Part shown: piece by piece, positions 33,834-42,080 of the stretch
Layout: the number at the start of each line of letters is the position of its first letter
Position numbering within the stretch: position 1 is the stretch's first letter
NCBI GenBank assembly: GCA_020722265.1
Contig: DYLA01000004.1
Span: 1 to 42,080, forward strand
Source of the DNA: Anaerolinea sp.
Lineage (GTDB): Bacteria; Chloroflexota; Anaerolineae; UBA4142
DNA: 42,080 nt
Reading direction: 5' to 3'
Notes under the pieces: generated by a model
The model's input: the letters and a program-made list of their open reading frames with translations, nothing else
What the model was told of the DNA's origin: nothing
The model's database searches: none
Program-made: the position numbers and the translations under genes

Positions 33834-36163
33834 ACCAAAAGCTTCTGTCCGTCTCCGCCTGCCTCCTCATCAGCCTCGCGGTCGGCGCGTGGCTCGGTCG
33901 GCAATGGCAAGGCGAAATCGCCGATAGGGTGCTGACTGGGATCGCGTGGCTCGCGAGCCTCGTTGCCGCGCTCGCGCTCGCCAATGCCGCGTGGCTGCGT
34001 ATCGCCGCGCGCGACCCCGCCGCGCCCCTCATCGCTGGGCGTCACCTCGTGCTGACGCGACACGCGGAACGATGGGTGTTGCGCCTGCAACACCTGGGAC
34101 GCTTGGAGTTCGTCGAGTTCGCGCTGACGCTGCCGCGCGCCCAACCCCTCGACCGCGCCGACGCATTCGCGCGCGTCCTGTTCGCGCTATCGCTCGGCGT
34201 CTATGCGGTGACGCGTCTCGTCGCGCTCGACGAATTCCCGATTTACTTTTTCACCGACGAAGCGATCCATCCCGTCCTTGCCTCCGAACTGATCCAGCGC
34301 GGTTTCCGCGACGTACAAGGGAATCTTTTCCCCGCGTACTTTCAGAACGGGTTGTACTGGAACCTGTCGCTCTCGGTTTATCTCCACGCGCTTCCGACCG
34401 CGCTCTTGGGCAAATCCATCTTGGTCACGCGCGCGATGTCGGTGGTCATCGGCATCTTCGGCGCAGCCGCCGTCGGCTTGATCCTCAAACTCTTTTTCCG
34501 CGTCGAGCGCTGGTGGCTCGGCGTCCTGCTCCTTTCGATTACGCCGGCGTGGTTCTTGCACTCGCGCACCGCGTTCGAGACGGCGTTGATGGTGTCGTTC
34601 TACGCGTGGTTCTTGCTCTGCTATCTACTCTATCGCTATCGCTCGCCCCACTATCTTTTCCCCGCGCTCGTCTTTGGTGCGGCGACGTTCTACGCGTACT
34701 CGAACGGACAAACGGTGATGCTCGCGTCCGGCATCCTCTTTCTTGTTTCCGATTTTCGGTATCACCTGCGCCATTGGCGCGTCGCCGCGTGGGGCGCGCT
34801 GCTGTTGGGATTTCTCGCGCTGCCATACGTCTCGTTTCGGGCGCAGATGCCGGAGGCGGTCACGTCGCACCTGCGCATCCTGAACTCGTACTGGCTCTTG
34901 CCGATTCCGCTCGAAGAAAAAATCGGACGCTGGCTCTCGACGTACGCCTACGGCTTGAGCCCGCGCTATTGGTTTCTTCCGAACGAACACGACTTGGTCC
35001 GCCATCGGATGGATGGCTATGGTCACTTGTGGTGGTGGACATTTCCGTTTTTCCTCCTCGGCGTCGCGCAGTGCGTTCGCCACATCAAATCGCCGGCGTC
35101 CCGCGCGCTGATCATCGCCGCGCTCTCCGCGCCATTCGGCTGCGCGTTCGCGGAAATCTTTATCACGCGCGCGCTGCTCTTCGTCCTGCCGGCAAGCATC
35201 CTGACCGCACTCGGACTCGATTGGCTGATTGGTTGGCTCCGCACGCCGCGCGCGCGGCAGATCGCCGCGCTGGGCGTTTTCGTTTCACTCGCGGGCGTGA
35301 ACGTCGCGATGCTGCGCGACGCGCTCGCGAACGGTCCCACGTGGCACACCAACTATGGTTTGTATGGGATGCAGTGGGGCGCGCGCCAACTTTTTTCGCA
35401 AGAGATTCCTGCGCTGGCGCAGCGCCATCCCGCTAGTTCGATTTATCTGACGCCGACGTGGGCGAACGGCACCGATGTCTTTGTCCGCTTTTTCGACGCC
35501 GACCGCTTCAATCTGCGTCTGCTCAACGTGGATCACTTTTTGACGTACAAACGCGATCTCGATTCCAACGCGATTCTCGTGATGACGAAAGAGGAGTATG
35601 ACCGCGCTCAAAAGAGTGGCAAGTTCAAGGAGATCGCGCTGGAGCAGACCTTGAAATACCCGGATGGCAACGATGGCTTTTACTTTGCGCGCCTCGCCTA
35701 CGTGGACGATGTGGACGCGATCTTCGCCGCCGAGCGCGAGGCGCGCCGACATCTCGTGACCGAGACGGTCACACTGAACGGCGAAACCATCCCAATCGCG
35801 CACTCGCTCTTCGACGGCGGGCGCGTGCAAGACTTGTTCGACGGCGACACGTTCACGCTCGCGCGCGGGATGGAAGCGAATCCGCTCATCCTCGAGTTCG
35901 CGTTCCCACAGCCGCGCGCGGTGCGCGGGATCGAAGGTACCTTTGGCAAGATGAACTTTCGGTGGACGCTGCTCGTGTACGCCGACGCCGCCGAACCGCC
36001 GGTGACGTACTGGGCGGAGCATCGCGATTCGCCCGGCGAGCCGCACGTCCAAATGGATTTCGATCGCGGACCCACGCGCGTCTCCAAACTCCGCATCGAA
36101 ATCCTCGCACTCGATGCGGCAGAGCCGGCGCACATTCACGTACGGGAAATCCAGTTACGGTGA
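33830..36163 (+). CDS. Glycosyltransferase family 39-like membrane protein with discoidin-like C-terminal domain
   Basis: LDEFPIYFFTDEAIHPVLASELIQRGFRD, multi-TM; starts in ATGA overlap with the previous gene; C-term DLFDGDTFTLARGMEANPLILEFAFPQPRAVRGIEGTFG. Confidence 0.8.
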   Translation: MNQKLLSVSACLLISLAVGAWLGRQWQGEIADRVLTGIAWLASLVAALALANAAWLRIAARDPAAPLIAGRHLVLTRHAERWVLRLQHLGRLEFVEFALTLPRAQPLDRADAFARVLFALSLGVYAVTRLVALDEFPIYFFTDEAIHPVLASELIQRGFRDVQGNLFPAYFQNGLYWNLSLSVYLHALPTALLGKSILVTRAMSVVIGIFGAAAVGLILKLFFRVERWWLGVLLLSITPAWFLHSRTAFETALMVSFYAWFLLCYLLYRYRSPHYLFPALVFGAATFYAYSNGQTVMLASGILFLVSDFRYHLRHWRVAAWGALLLGFLALPYVSFRAQMPEAVTSHLRILNSYWLLPIPLEEKIGRWLSTYAYGLSPRYWFLPNEHDLVRHRMDGYGHLWWWTFPFFLLGVAQCVRHIKSPASRALIIAALSAPFGCAFAEIFITRALLFVLPASILTALGLDWLIGWLRTPRARQIAALGVFVSLAGVNVAMLRDALANGPTWHTNYGLYGMQWGARQLFSQEIPALAQRHPASSIYLTPTWANGTDVFVRFFDADRFNLRLLNVDHFLTYKRDLDSNAILVMTKEEYDRAQKSGKFKEIALEQTLKYPDGNDGFYFARLAYVDDVDAIFAAEREARRHLVTETVTLNGETIPIAHSLFDGGRVQDLFDGDTFTLARGMEANPLILEFAFPQPRAVRGIEGTFGKMNFRWTLLVYADAAEPPVTYWAEHRDSPGEPHVQMDFDRGPTRVSKLRIEILALDAAEPAHIHVREIQLR

Positions 36164-38154
36164 AATCGCTTCGAGTGACTCAACGACAAACCTATCTCGC
36201 GCTGTTCGCGATTCTGCTCCTCGCCGCGTGCTTGCGTCTCTATCGCCTCGACGCGTTGCCGCCGGGCTTGCACTACGACGAGGCGTTCAAAGGAGTTGTG
36301 GCGCGCCAGATTCTTGCGGGTGCAGACCGCTCGCTCTTTTTCCGCGAAAATTTCACCGAAGAACCGATGATGATGTACGCGACCGCCCTCGCGTTCGCGT
36401 TCATCGGCGAGACACCTTGGGCGATTCGACTTGTCTCCGCGCTCGCCGGCATCGCCACGATTGCCGCGCTGTACGCGCTGGCGCGCGCGCTGTTTCGCTC
36501 GCGCGCGCTGGCGCTCCTCGCCGCGTTCGGGTTGGCGATTTTGTACTGGCACGTCAACTTTAGCCGCCTTGGCATGGAGCCGATTCTCACCCCGTTGATG
36601 CTGACGCTGGCGATGGGATTCTTGATTCGTTCCTTGCGCGAGCCACTCGCACACCAGCGACCGGGGGCAGCGGTTGGCGGTCGGCGGTCACTCGTCGGCT
36701 TTGCTCTCGCCGGCGTTTTCCTCGGTGCGACGCAGTACACCTACAAAGCCGCGCTCTTTGTTCCCGTTCTCGTCGCGGCGTGGCTTGGCGTGGAGACGCT
36801 CGCCGACCAGACCTTCTGGACGCGGCACGGGCGCGGACTGGTCATTTGCGCGCTGGTCGCCGTTTTGGTTTTTGCGCCACTTGGGTTATACTTTGCCGCA
36901 CATCCGGGTGAGTTTCTCGAACGCCCGAGCACGGTGACGGCGACGACGAGTGCGGCGAGCATCGCCGAGAACGCGCTCAAGGTCGCGGGAATGTTCTTTG
37001 TGCGCGGTGACGAGAATCCGCGCAGCAACTTGCCCGGGCGTCCCACGCTCGATCCGTTTCTCGCGCTCGGATTCGTCGCCGGGCTCGTGGCGTGCGTCGC
37101 GCGCATCCACCGCACCGAAGCGCGCTTGCTCCTCCTCTGGCTCGGCGTGATGACGCTGCCGAGTGTTCTGACCGATTACGCGCCGCACTTTGGGCGCAGC
37201 ATCGGCGCGACGCCGGCAATCGCCCTCGTCGTCGCCTACGGATTCGGCGCGATACTGCAAACGCTCGAACGCCGACTGCCGGCTGCCGACCGCCGACGGG
37301 TGGCTGCCTACTGCCTACTGCTCGCCGGACTCGCGTTTAGCACGTTCGCGACCGCGCGCGATTATTTCGCGGTGTGGGGCACGCGCACCGGCTTGTTCGA
37401 CTCGTTCGATGTGGGGTATCTCGCGCTCGCGGAAAAACTGCGCGCGCGTCCCGCCGACGAAACGCTGTACCTTTCGCCGGTGGCAGAGCAGCATTACACG
37501 ATACAGTTCGGGCTCGCGGGACGCGCCGCGCGCAGTTTCGATGGTCGGCGCGTACTGGTGGTGCCGCCGGCACGCCCGGCGGCGTACGGCATCGTCACGC
37601 GCGAGGACGCGCGTTCGCTGGCGCGGCTGGAAGCGATTTTCCCGGAGGTGCGCGTCGTCGGAACAATACGCGACTATCTCGGCAATCCGTACGCGGCGAT
37701 TGCGCGCGTTAGGGGCGCACCGCACCTTGCGCCGCAGGTGGTCGTGCGCGCGCGGCTGGATGACGCCATCGAACTGACTGGCGCCGACGTGACGCGCGAG
37801 GGGAAGCGTATCCTCATCACCGCGTACTGGAGTTGCCGCGCCGAGACGCGCACCGATTACACCGTCTTTGCGCATCTGGTCGGCGCGCGCAACCCGGCCA
37901 CTGGGTCGCCGGTGTGGGCACAGGAGGATACGCGCCCCGGCCGTGGCTCGTATCCGACGCCGCGCTGGCGCGCCGGCGAAATCGTGATAGAGGAATATCA
38001 ACTGACGCTGCCGGCAGATTTGCCGCGCGGCGAATACACCATCGAAATGGGAATGTATATCTTAGAAACAGGCGCGCGGGCGCGCGTGGTGGATACGCGC
38101 GGTGCGCCGATGGAGAGTGACCGTGTCGTTCTCAAGAGAATCACGCTACCGTAA
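36160..38154 (+). CDS. Glycosyltransferase family 39-like membrane protein with C-terminal beta domain
   Basis: GTGA overlap start; LYRLDALPPGLHYDEAFKGVVARQILAG; C-terminal domain similar to that of 30159-32042. Confidence 0.83.
   Translation: MKSLRVTQRQTYLALFAILLLAACLRLYRLDALPPGLHYDEAFKGVVARQILAGADRSLFFRENFTEEPMMMYATALAFAFIGETPWAIRLVSALAGIATIAALYALARALFRSRALALLAAFGLAILYWHVNFSRLGMEPILTPLMLTLAMGFLIRSLREPLAHQRPGAAVGGRRSLVGFALAGVFLGATQYTYKAALFVPVLVAAWLGVETLADQTFWTRHGRGLVICALVAVLVFAPLGLYFAAHPGEFLERPSTVTATTSAASIAENALKVAGMFFVRGDENPRSNLPGRPTLDPFLALGFVAGLVACVARIHRTEARLLLLWLGVMTLPSVLTDYAPHFGRSIGATPAIALVVAYGFGAILQTLERRLPAADRRRVAAYCLLLAGLAFSTFATARDYFAVWGTRTGLFDSFDVGYLALAEKLRARPADETLYLSPVAEQHYTIQFGLAGRAARSFDGRRVLVVPPARPAAYGIVTREDARSLARLEAIFPEVRVVGTIRDYLGNPYAAIARVRGAPHLAPQVVVRARLDDAIELTGADVTREGKRILITAYWSCRAETRTDYTVFAHLVGARNPATGSPVWAQEDTRPGRGSYPTPRWRAGEIVIEEYQLTLPADLPRGEYTIEMGMYILETGARARVVDTRGAPMESDRVVLKRITLP
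36666..36698. repeat. Period-7 repeat inside GT39-like gene
   Basis: gcggttg gcggtcg gcggtca ctcgtcg. Confidence 0.65.
37271..37322. repeat. Period-7 repeat inside GT39-like gene
   Basis: actgccg gctgccg accgccg acgggtg gctgcct actgcct actgctc. Confidence 0.7.
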
Positions 38155-38173
38155 CATCGTTTCTTCGGGTGAG

Positions 38174-38755
38174 ATGCCTCGCGGCGCCAGGTCGGTGCCC
38201 ATCGGGCTCGTCGGCGCGATCGCGGCATTCCTCCTGATCCTCTGCTGCGCGTGCGCCGGCTTGCTCATCGGTTTGCAATTGAGCGGCGCGAACGCGTCGC
38301 TGCTGAACCGCGCGTCCTCCGCCTTCGCGCCGGCGACGCCGACGGTGGACAAGAACGCGCCCGTGCCGCTCAAGAAACCGGGCTTGGCGGGCAATGGACT
38401 CGAAGTGACTGTCCTGGCGATGCAGCGTCCGCTCAAAGTCGAAGGTGGACTCCAACTTCCCGCTGATCAACAACTGATCCTCGTGACGGTGAATATCCGC
38501 AATACCAAGAAAACCGGCGCCGCGCTCAAAGTGACCGCCGCCGATTTCAAGGTCAAGGGGGATGGCGGGCTGACGTACGACGCGAACCCCAAGACTGTGA
38601 CGATTCCCGGGATGCTGACCGAGTTGAATCTTGCGCCCGGCAAGAGCCAGGAAGCGGAATTGATCTACCAGATCGCCGTGGACGATTCGGGGCTCAAGTT
38701 GTATTGGAAAGTCGGCAGCGCGACGCGTACTTTCTTGCTCGAACAAACGAAATGA
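38174..38755 (+). CDS. DUF4352-like membrane-anchored protein
   Basis: Single TM then LEVTVLAMQRPLKVEGGLQLPADQQLILVTVNIRNTKKTGAALKVTAADFKVKGDGG. Confidence 0.65.
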   Translation: MPRGARSVPIGLVGAIAAFLLILCCACAGLLIGLQLSGANASLLNRASSAFAPATPTVDKNAPVPLKKPGLAGNGLEVTVLAMQRPLKVEGGLQLPADQQLILVTVNIRNTKKTGAALKVTAADFKVKGDGGLTYDANPKTVTIPGMLTELNLAPGKSQEAELIYQIAVDDSGLKLYWKVGSATRTFLLEQTK

Positions 38756-41136
38756 TACTGCTGCTCGCGGCGAGTGTCTGGCTGATCGCGTTGTTCATCG
38801 CGCTGGCACAGCGCCGCGCCCGCGAGGCTTGGCGGGATGTGCTTGCCATCGGCGTCGTCGGCGCGGCGACCGCCGGTTTTTTCTGGCGATTGCTCGCGGG
38901 CCAGGTGTGGATGCCGGCAGGCGGCGGCGACCTCGCCCAGTTTCTCTATCCGACGTACTCCTTCGCTGCCGCGTGGTGGCGGCGCGGCGTCCTCCCGCTC
39001 TGGAACCCGTACCTCTTTGCCGGCGCGCCGTTCCTCGGCGACATCCAGTCCGGCATTTTCTATCCGCTCAACCTTCTTACTTTTCTGCTTTCCTCGCCGC
39101 TCACCTTCCGTGATTTGGAATTTCTTTCCGTCCTGCATTTTTTCCTCGCCGGCGCGGGGATGTATCTCTTTTTGCGATTTGGGCGCTGGGGACGACCAAG
39201 TTCGAGGTTCGCGGTTCAAGGTTCAAACTTTGAATCACGAACTGGGGACTCGCTCGCGCGTCCTGCCGCGCTCGCTGGCGCGCTCGCGTTCGAGTTTAGC
39301 GATCTGTTCATCACGCACTTTGGGAATCTCAACTTGATCGCGGTCGCGGCGTGGCTGCCGCTGGTGCTGCTGTTCTACCGCCGCGCGGTGACGGAGCGGC
39401 GCGCGGCGCTCGCGGCGATTGCCGGCATTCTGCTCGCGGTAGCATTCCTCGCCGGGCACATTCAAGCGTTCTTGTTCATCGTGTTCGCGCTGGGGCTGTT
39501 CGCGATTTGGATGACGGTGACCGGCAGTCGGCGGTCTGCGCTCGTCGGTCTAGCCGTCGTCGCGCTCGTCGCGTTTGGGCTCGCTGCGCCCGCGCTGCTC
39601 CCCGCGCTCGAATTCGCGCAACACACGGTGCGCGCCACCTTTGCGTACGAGCAAGCCGCGCAGTACTCGCTGCCGCCGGCGCAATTGATCGGGCTGTTCG
39701 TTCCCGGCTTTTTCGGACGCGGACCGCAGCACGCGTGGGGACCCTGGGCGCGCGTCGAAGTCGGCTACATCGGCGTCCTGCCGATGCTGCTCGCGCTGCT
39801 CGCGTTGATTCTGCGCCGCGACGCGCCGACGCGATTCTGGGGCGCGTTCGCGCTCGTGGGGCTCGCGCTCGCGCTGGGCGGCTATGCGATTTTGCACGGT
39901 TGGCTCTACCAACTGGTTCCCGGCTTTGGGCAGTTGCGCGCCCCCGCGCGATTCATCGTGCTGATGGATTTCGCGCTCGCCGCGCTCGCCGCGTTCGGGT
40001 TCGATACACTCTTGCGCGCCCTCCCACACGAAAGTGCGCGCGCGTTCAAGCGTATCGTTCGCGCCGCGCCGTTCGTGTTTTGGCTGATCGCGCTGCCCGC
40101 CGGCGCGACGGCGTACGCGATTTTGATTCTGGGGCAGGGACAGGACGCGGTCTTGTTCGCGCGCATCGCCAACGCCGCGAACGCGCTGGCGTTCTTCATC
40201 CTGCTCCTCGCGTGCGCGTGCGCGCTCGTCATCGCGCGCGGCACACGCTTCTTTCACCCGCGCGTGTGGGCAATCGCCGCGCTCGCGCTCATCGGTTTCG
40301 ATCTCTTTTCGCTTGGCGCGTACGTGGACGCGAGTACCGACGACCCAACGCGCGTGTTCGAGCATCCGGGCGCGGTGGCGTTTCTCCGGAGCGATGGCAG
40401 TCTCTTTCGCGTGGACTCACAGGGAACCGGCGTGGAGAACGTGTGGACTGCCGACACCGCGCTCCTCTACGGCATCGGCGACGTGAACGGCGACAACCCG
40501 CTCGTGCTAGCGGATTTCGACCGGTACTGGCAAGCGCTTGGCAGTCGCTCGTCGCCGCTGTACGATTTGCTCAACACCAAGTATTTGCTCGCGCGCAAGA
40601 GCGCGCCGGTGGATCGCGCGAAATTCCACCTCGCGTTCGATGACGCGGCGTTCAATATTTACACGAACGCGCGTGTCCTGCCGCGCGCGTTCATCGTCGC
40701 TGAGGCGCGCACCGCGACGGATCACGCTGCCGCGCTCGCGGCGATTCACGCCCCCGACTTTGACCCCGCGCGGATGGCGGTGCTGGAGACCGCCGACACG
40801 CGCGCGGCGGCGGTCGGTGGTCTGCCGTCGGCAGTCGCAATCGTTGGCTATGGTCCCAACGAGATTCTGCTGGAGGTGACCGCGCCGGGCGGCGGCATGT
40901 TGGTGTTGAGCGAGGTGTACTATCCCGGCTGGCGCGCGTGGGTGGACGATCGCGAAACGTCCGTGCTGCGCGCGAACTATCTTTTCCGCGCGGTCGAGTT
41001 GCCGGCGGGGGCGCGTCGCGTGCGGCTGCTGTACGATCCGCTGTCGTTCCAGGCCGGGGTGGGGCTATTCGCGGCGACCGCGCTGGCGTTGGGCGCGACC
41101 GTTTGGTGGCAATGGCGCTCGCGGCGCGGGGCTTGA
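38752..41136 (+). CDS. YfhO-like membrane protein
   Basis: YPTYSFAAAWWRRGVLPLWNPYLFAGAPFLGDIQSGIFYPLNLL; LLNTKYLLARKSAP; VLSEVYYPGWRAWVDDRETSVLRANYLFRAVELPAGARRV; ATGA overlap with previous gene. Confidence 0.85.
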   Translation: MILLLAASVWLIALFIALAQRRAREAWRDVLAIGVVGAATAGFFWRLLAGQVWMPAGGGDLAQFLYPTYSFAAAWWRRGVLPLWNPYLFAGAPFLGDIQSGIFYPLNLLTFLLSSPLTFRDLEFLSVLHFFLAGAGMYLFLRFGRWGRPSSRFAVQGSNFESRTGDSLARPAALAGALAFEFSDLFITHFGNLNLIAVAAWLPLVLLFYRRAVTERRAALAAIAGILLAVAFLAGHIQAFLFIVFALGLFAIWMTVTGSRRSALVGLAVVALVAFGLAAPALLPALEFAQHTVRATFAYEQAAQYSLPPAQLIGLFVPGFFGRGPQHAWGPWARVEVGYIGVLPMLLALLALILRRDAPTRFWGAFALVGLALALGGYAILHGWLYQLVPGFGQLRAPARFIVLMDFALAALAAFGFDTLLRALPHESARAFKRIVRAAPFVFWLIALPAGATAYAILILGQGQDAVLFARIANAANALAFFILLLACACALVIARGTRFFHPRVWAIAALALIGFDLFSLGAYVDASTDDPTRVFEHPGAVAFLRSDGSLFRVDSQGTGVENVWTADTALLYGIGDVNGDNPLVLADFDRYWQALGSRSSPLYDLLNTKYLLARKSAPVDRAKFHLAFDDAAFNIYTNARVLPRAFIVAEARTATDHAAALAAIHAPDFDPARMAVLETADTRAAAVGGLPSAVAIVGYGPNEILLEVTAPGGGMLVLSEVYYPGWRAWVDDRETSVLRANYLFRAVELPAGARRVRLLYDPLSFQAGVGLFAATALALGATVWWQWRSRRGA
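39199..39250. repeat. Period-7 repeat (GTTCRMG-type) inside YfhO-like gene
   Basis: gttcgag gttcgcg gttcaag gttcaaa, then TTCAAA-C-TTTGAA. Confidence 0.7.
40805..40842. repeat. Degenerate period-7 repeat inside YfhO-like gene
   Basis: ggcggcggtcggtggtctgccgtcggcagtcgcaatcg; weaker periodicity. Confidence 0.4.
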
Positions 41137-41161
41137 CACGCCCGCTAATCCGCGATAGTAT
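41133..41161 (+). promoter_or_regulatory. Sigma70-like promoter TTGACA-N17-TAGTAT for rsfS
   Basis: TTGACA 41133-41138 (overlapping the YfhO stop), TAGTAT 41156-41161. Confidence 0.65.
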
Positions 41162-41187
41162 AAGCCACCACATCCTAGGAGGATGCT

Positions 41188-41535
41188 ATTCTGGAATCCA
41201 ACGACTTGGCTCGCTTGATCGTTGACCTCGTTTCGGACAAAAAGGGCGCGGATATTCTGCTCCTCGATACGCGCGCGGTCTCTATCATCGCCGACTATTT
41301 CGTGATCGCGACCGGCGAGAGCGAACGGCAAATCAAAGCCATCGCCGACGAAATCCAAAAGCACTTGAAGAAACATACGGTCCTACCGCTCGGCGTGGAG
41401 GGAACACCGGCTTCGGGCTGGGTCCTCCTCGATTACAACAGTGTCATCGTCCATCTTTTTAGCCCTGCGCTCCGCGACTATTACCGGCTAGAGAAACTCT
41501 GGGAGCGCGCACCCGTCGTGGTGCGGATACAATGA
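41188..41535 (+). CDS. rsfS: Ribosomal silencing factor RsfS (likely ATT or CTG start)
   Basis: LESNDLARLIVDLVSDKKGADILLLDTRAVSIIADYFVIATGESERQIKAIADEI; AGGAGG at 41177-41182; in-frame ATT 41188/CTG 41191; ORF track start TTG 41206 is far from the SD. Confidence 0.9.
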   Translation: MLESNDLARLIVDLVSDKKGADILLLDTRAVSIIADYFVIATGESERQIKAIADEIQKHLKKHTVLPLGVEGTPASGWVLLDYNSVIVHLFSPALRDYYRLEKLWERAPVVVRIQ

Positions 41536-41555
41536 ACGTAGGGGGGAGATGCAAA

Positions 41556-41582
41556 ACGGCGCGGGTCCGAACCCCGCGCCGT
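41556..41582. terminator. Terminator between convergent rsfS and ndk
   Basis: ACGGCGCGGG-tccgaac-CCCGCGCCGT. Confidence 0.7.
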
Positions 41583-41618
41583 CTTCTGTCTCCGGCTCAC
41601 TCTCCCCTCTCCTACGGT

Positions 41619-42068
41619 TCACTCGTTCACCCACCGATCCACCTCGCGCGTGTACGAGAGCAACTCCTCCGGCTTGAACCACAGCGCGATTTCATTCGCC
41701 GCCGTTTCGGGCGCGTCGGATGCGTGGATGAGATTGCGCAGCCCCATCAGCGCGTAATCGCCGCGAATCGTGCCGGCGGCTGCTTCCCACGGACGCGTCG
41801 CGCCGACCATCGTGCGCACCACACTAATCGCCTCGTGTCCCTCCAGCACCATCGCGACGACCGGGCTGGAGCCGATGTAATTCACCAACCCCTCGTAAAA
41901 GAACTTGCCTTTGTGAACGGCATAATGCTCCTCAGCCAAGTCGTGGCTCACTTGGACCATTTTCAGCGCGACGATTTTCAATCCGCGCTCTTCGAAGCGC
42001 GCCAAGATTTTGCCGACGAGCCCGCGTTGCACGCCGTCGGGTTTGACGATGACAAGTGTCTGTTGCAA
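41619..42068 (-). CDS. ndk: Nucleoside diphosphate kinase
   Basis: MQQTLVIVKPDGVQRGLVGKILARFEERGLKIVALKM; VVAMVLEGHEAISVVRTMVGATRPWEAAAGTIRGDYA; NLIHASDAPETAANEI. Confidence 0.97.
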   Translation of the reverse strand: MQQTLVIVKPDGVQRGLVGKILARFEERGLKIVALKMVQVSHDLAEEHYAVHKGKFFYEGLVNYIGSSPVVAMVLEGHEAISVVRTMVGATRPWEAAAGTIRGDYALMGLRNLIHASDAPETAANEIALWFKPEELLSYTREVDRWVNE

Positions 42069-42080
42069 AGAAACCTCCTC

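Noticed and set aside
33946-35436. 496-aa plus-strand ORF overlapping the GT39-like gene
   Set aside because: Out-of-frame Arg/Ala-rich translation within a clear membrane-protein gene.
41556-41582. tRNA-like GGTCCGAACCCC (T-loop-like) sequence
   Set aside because: Fits a terminator hairpin between convergent genes; no acceptor, D or anticodon arms found.
1-42080. CRISPR array associated with the RAMP operon
   Set aside because: No regularly spaced 25-40 nt direct repeats seen on either strand; the only tandem repeats are heptamers of 3-7 units.

Overview
GC-rich bacterial chromosome segment. Gene content, codon bias and short-repeat style look Chloroflexi/Anaerolineae-like (inference only). 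It is mostly housekeeping: dnaA, mutY, two degV paralogs, plsY, a split 2-oxoacid:ferredoxin oxidoreductase, a threonine/serine dehydratase, class I mannose-6-P isomerase, GH13 and GH4 glucosidases, a run of large membrane glycosyltransferase-like proteins, a YfhO-like protein, rsfS and ndk. The most unusual locus is a minus-strand operon at about 5.55-10.67 kb. It encodes (i) a ~1076-aa protein with three RAMP/Cas7-like modules fused in one chain and a ~300-aa helical insertion, (ii) an uncharacterised 313-aa protein with a CxxC...CxxC zinc-binding motif, and (iii) a Cas6-like RAMP protein. No Cas10, Cas1, Cas2 or CRISPR array is visible anywhere in the window, and the operon runs straight into a GNAT and mutY. 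Other notable signals are: a dispersed family of period-7 short tandem repeats, several inside coding sequence; a likely ATT start codon for rsfS; nested inverted repeats upstream of the second degV; an operator-like palindrome over the promoter of a DUF6788-type gene; DnaA-box-like sequences upstream of dnaA; and decayed copies of a SHOCT/YvlB-N-like module. All assignments come from reading the sequence and motif recall; no database search was run.
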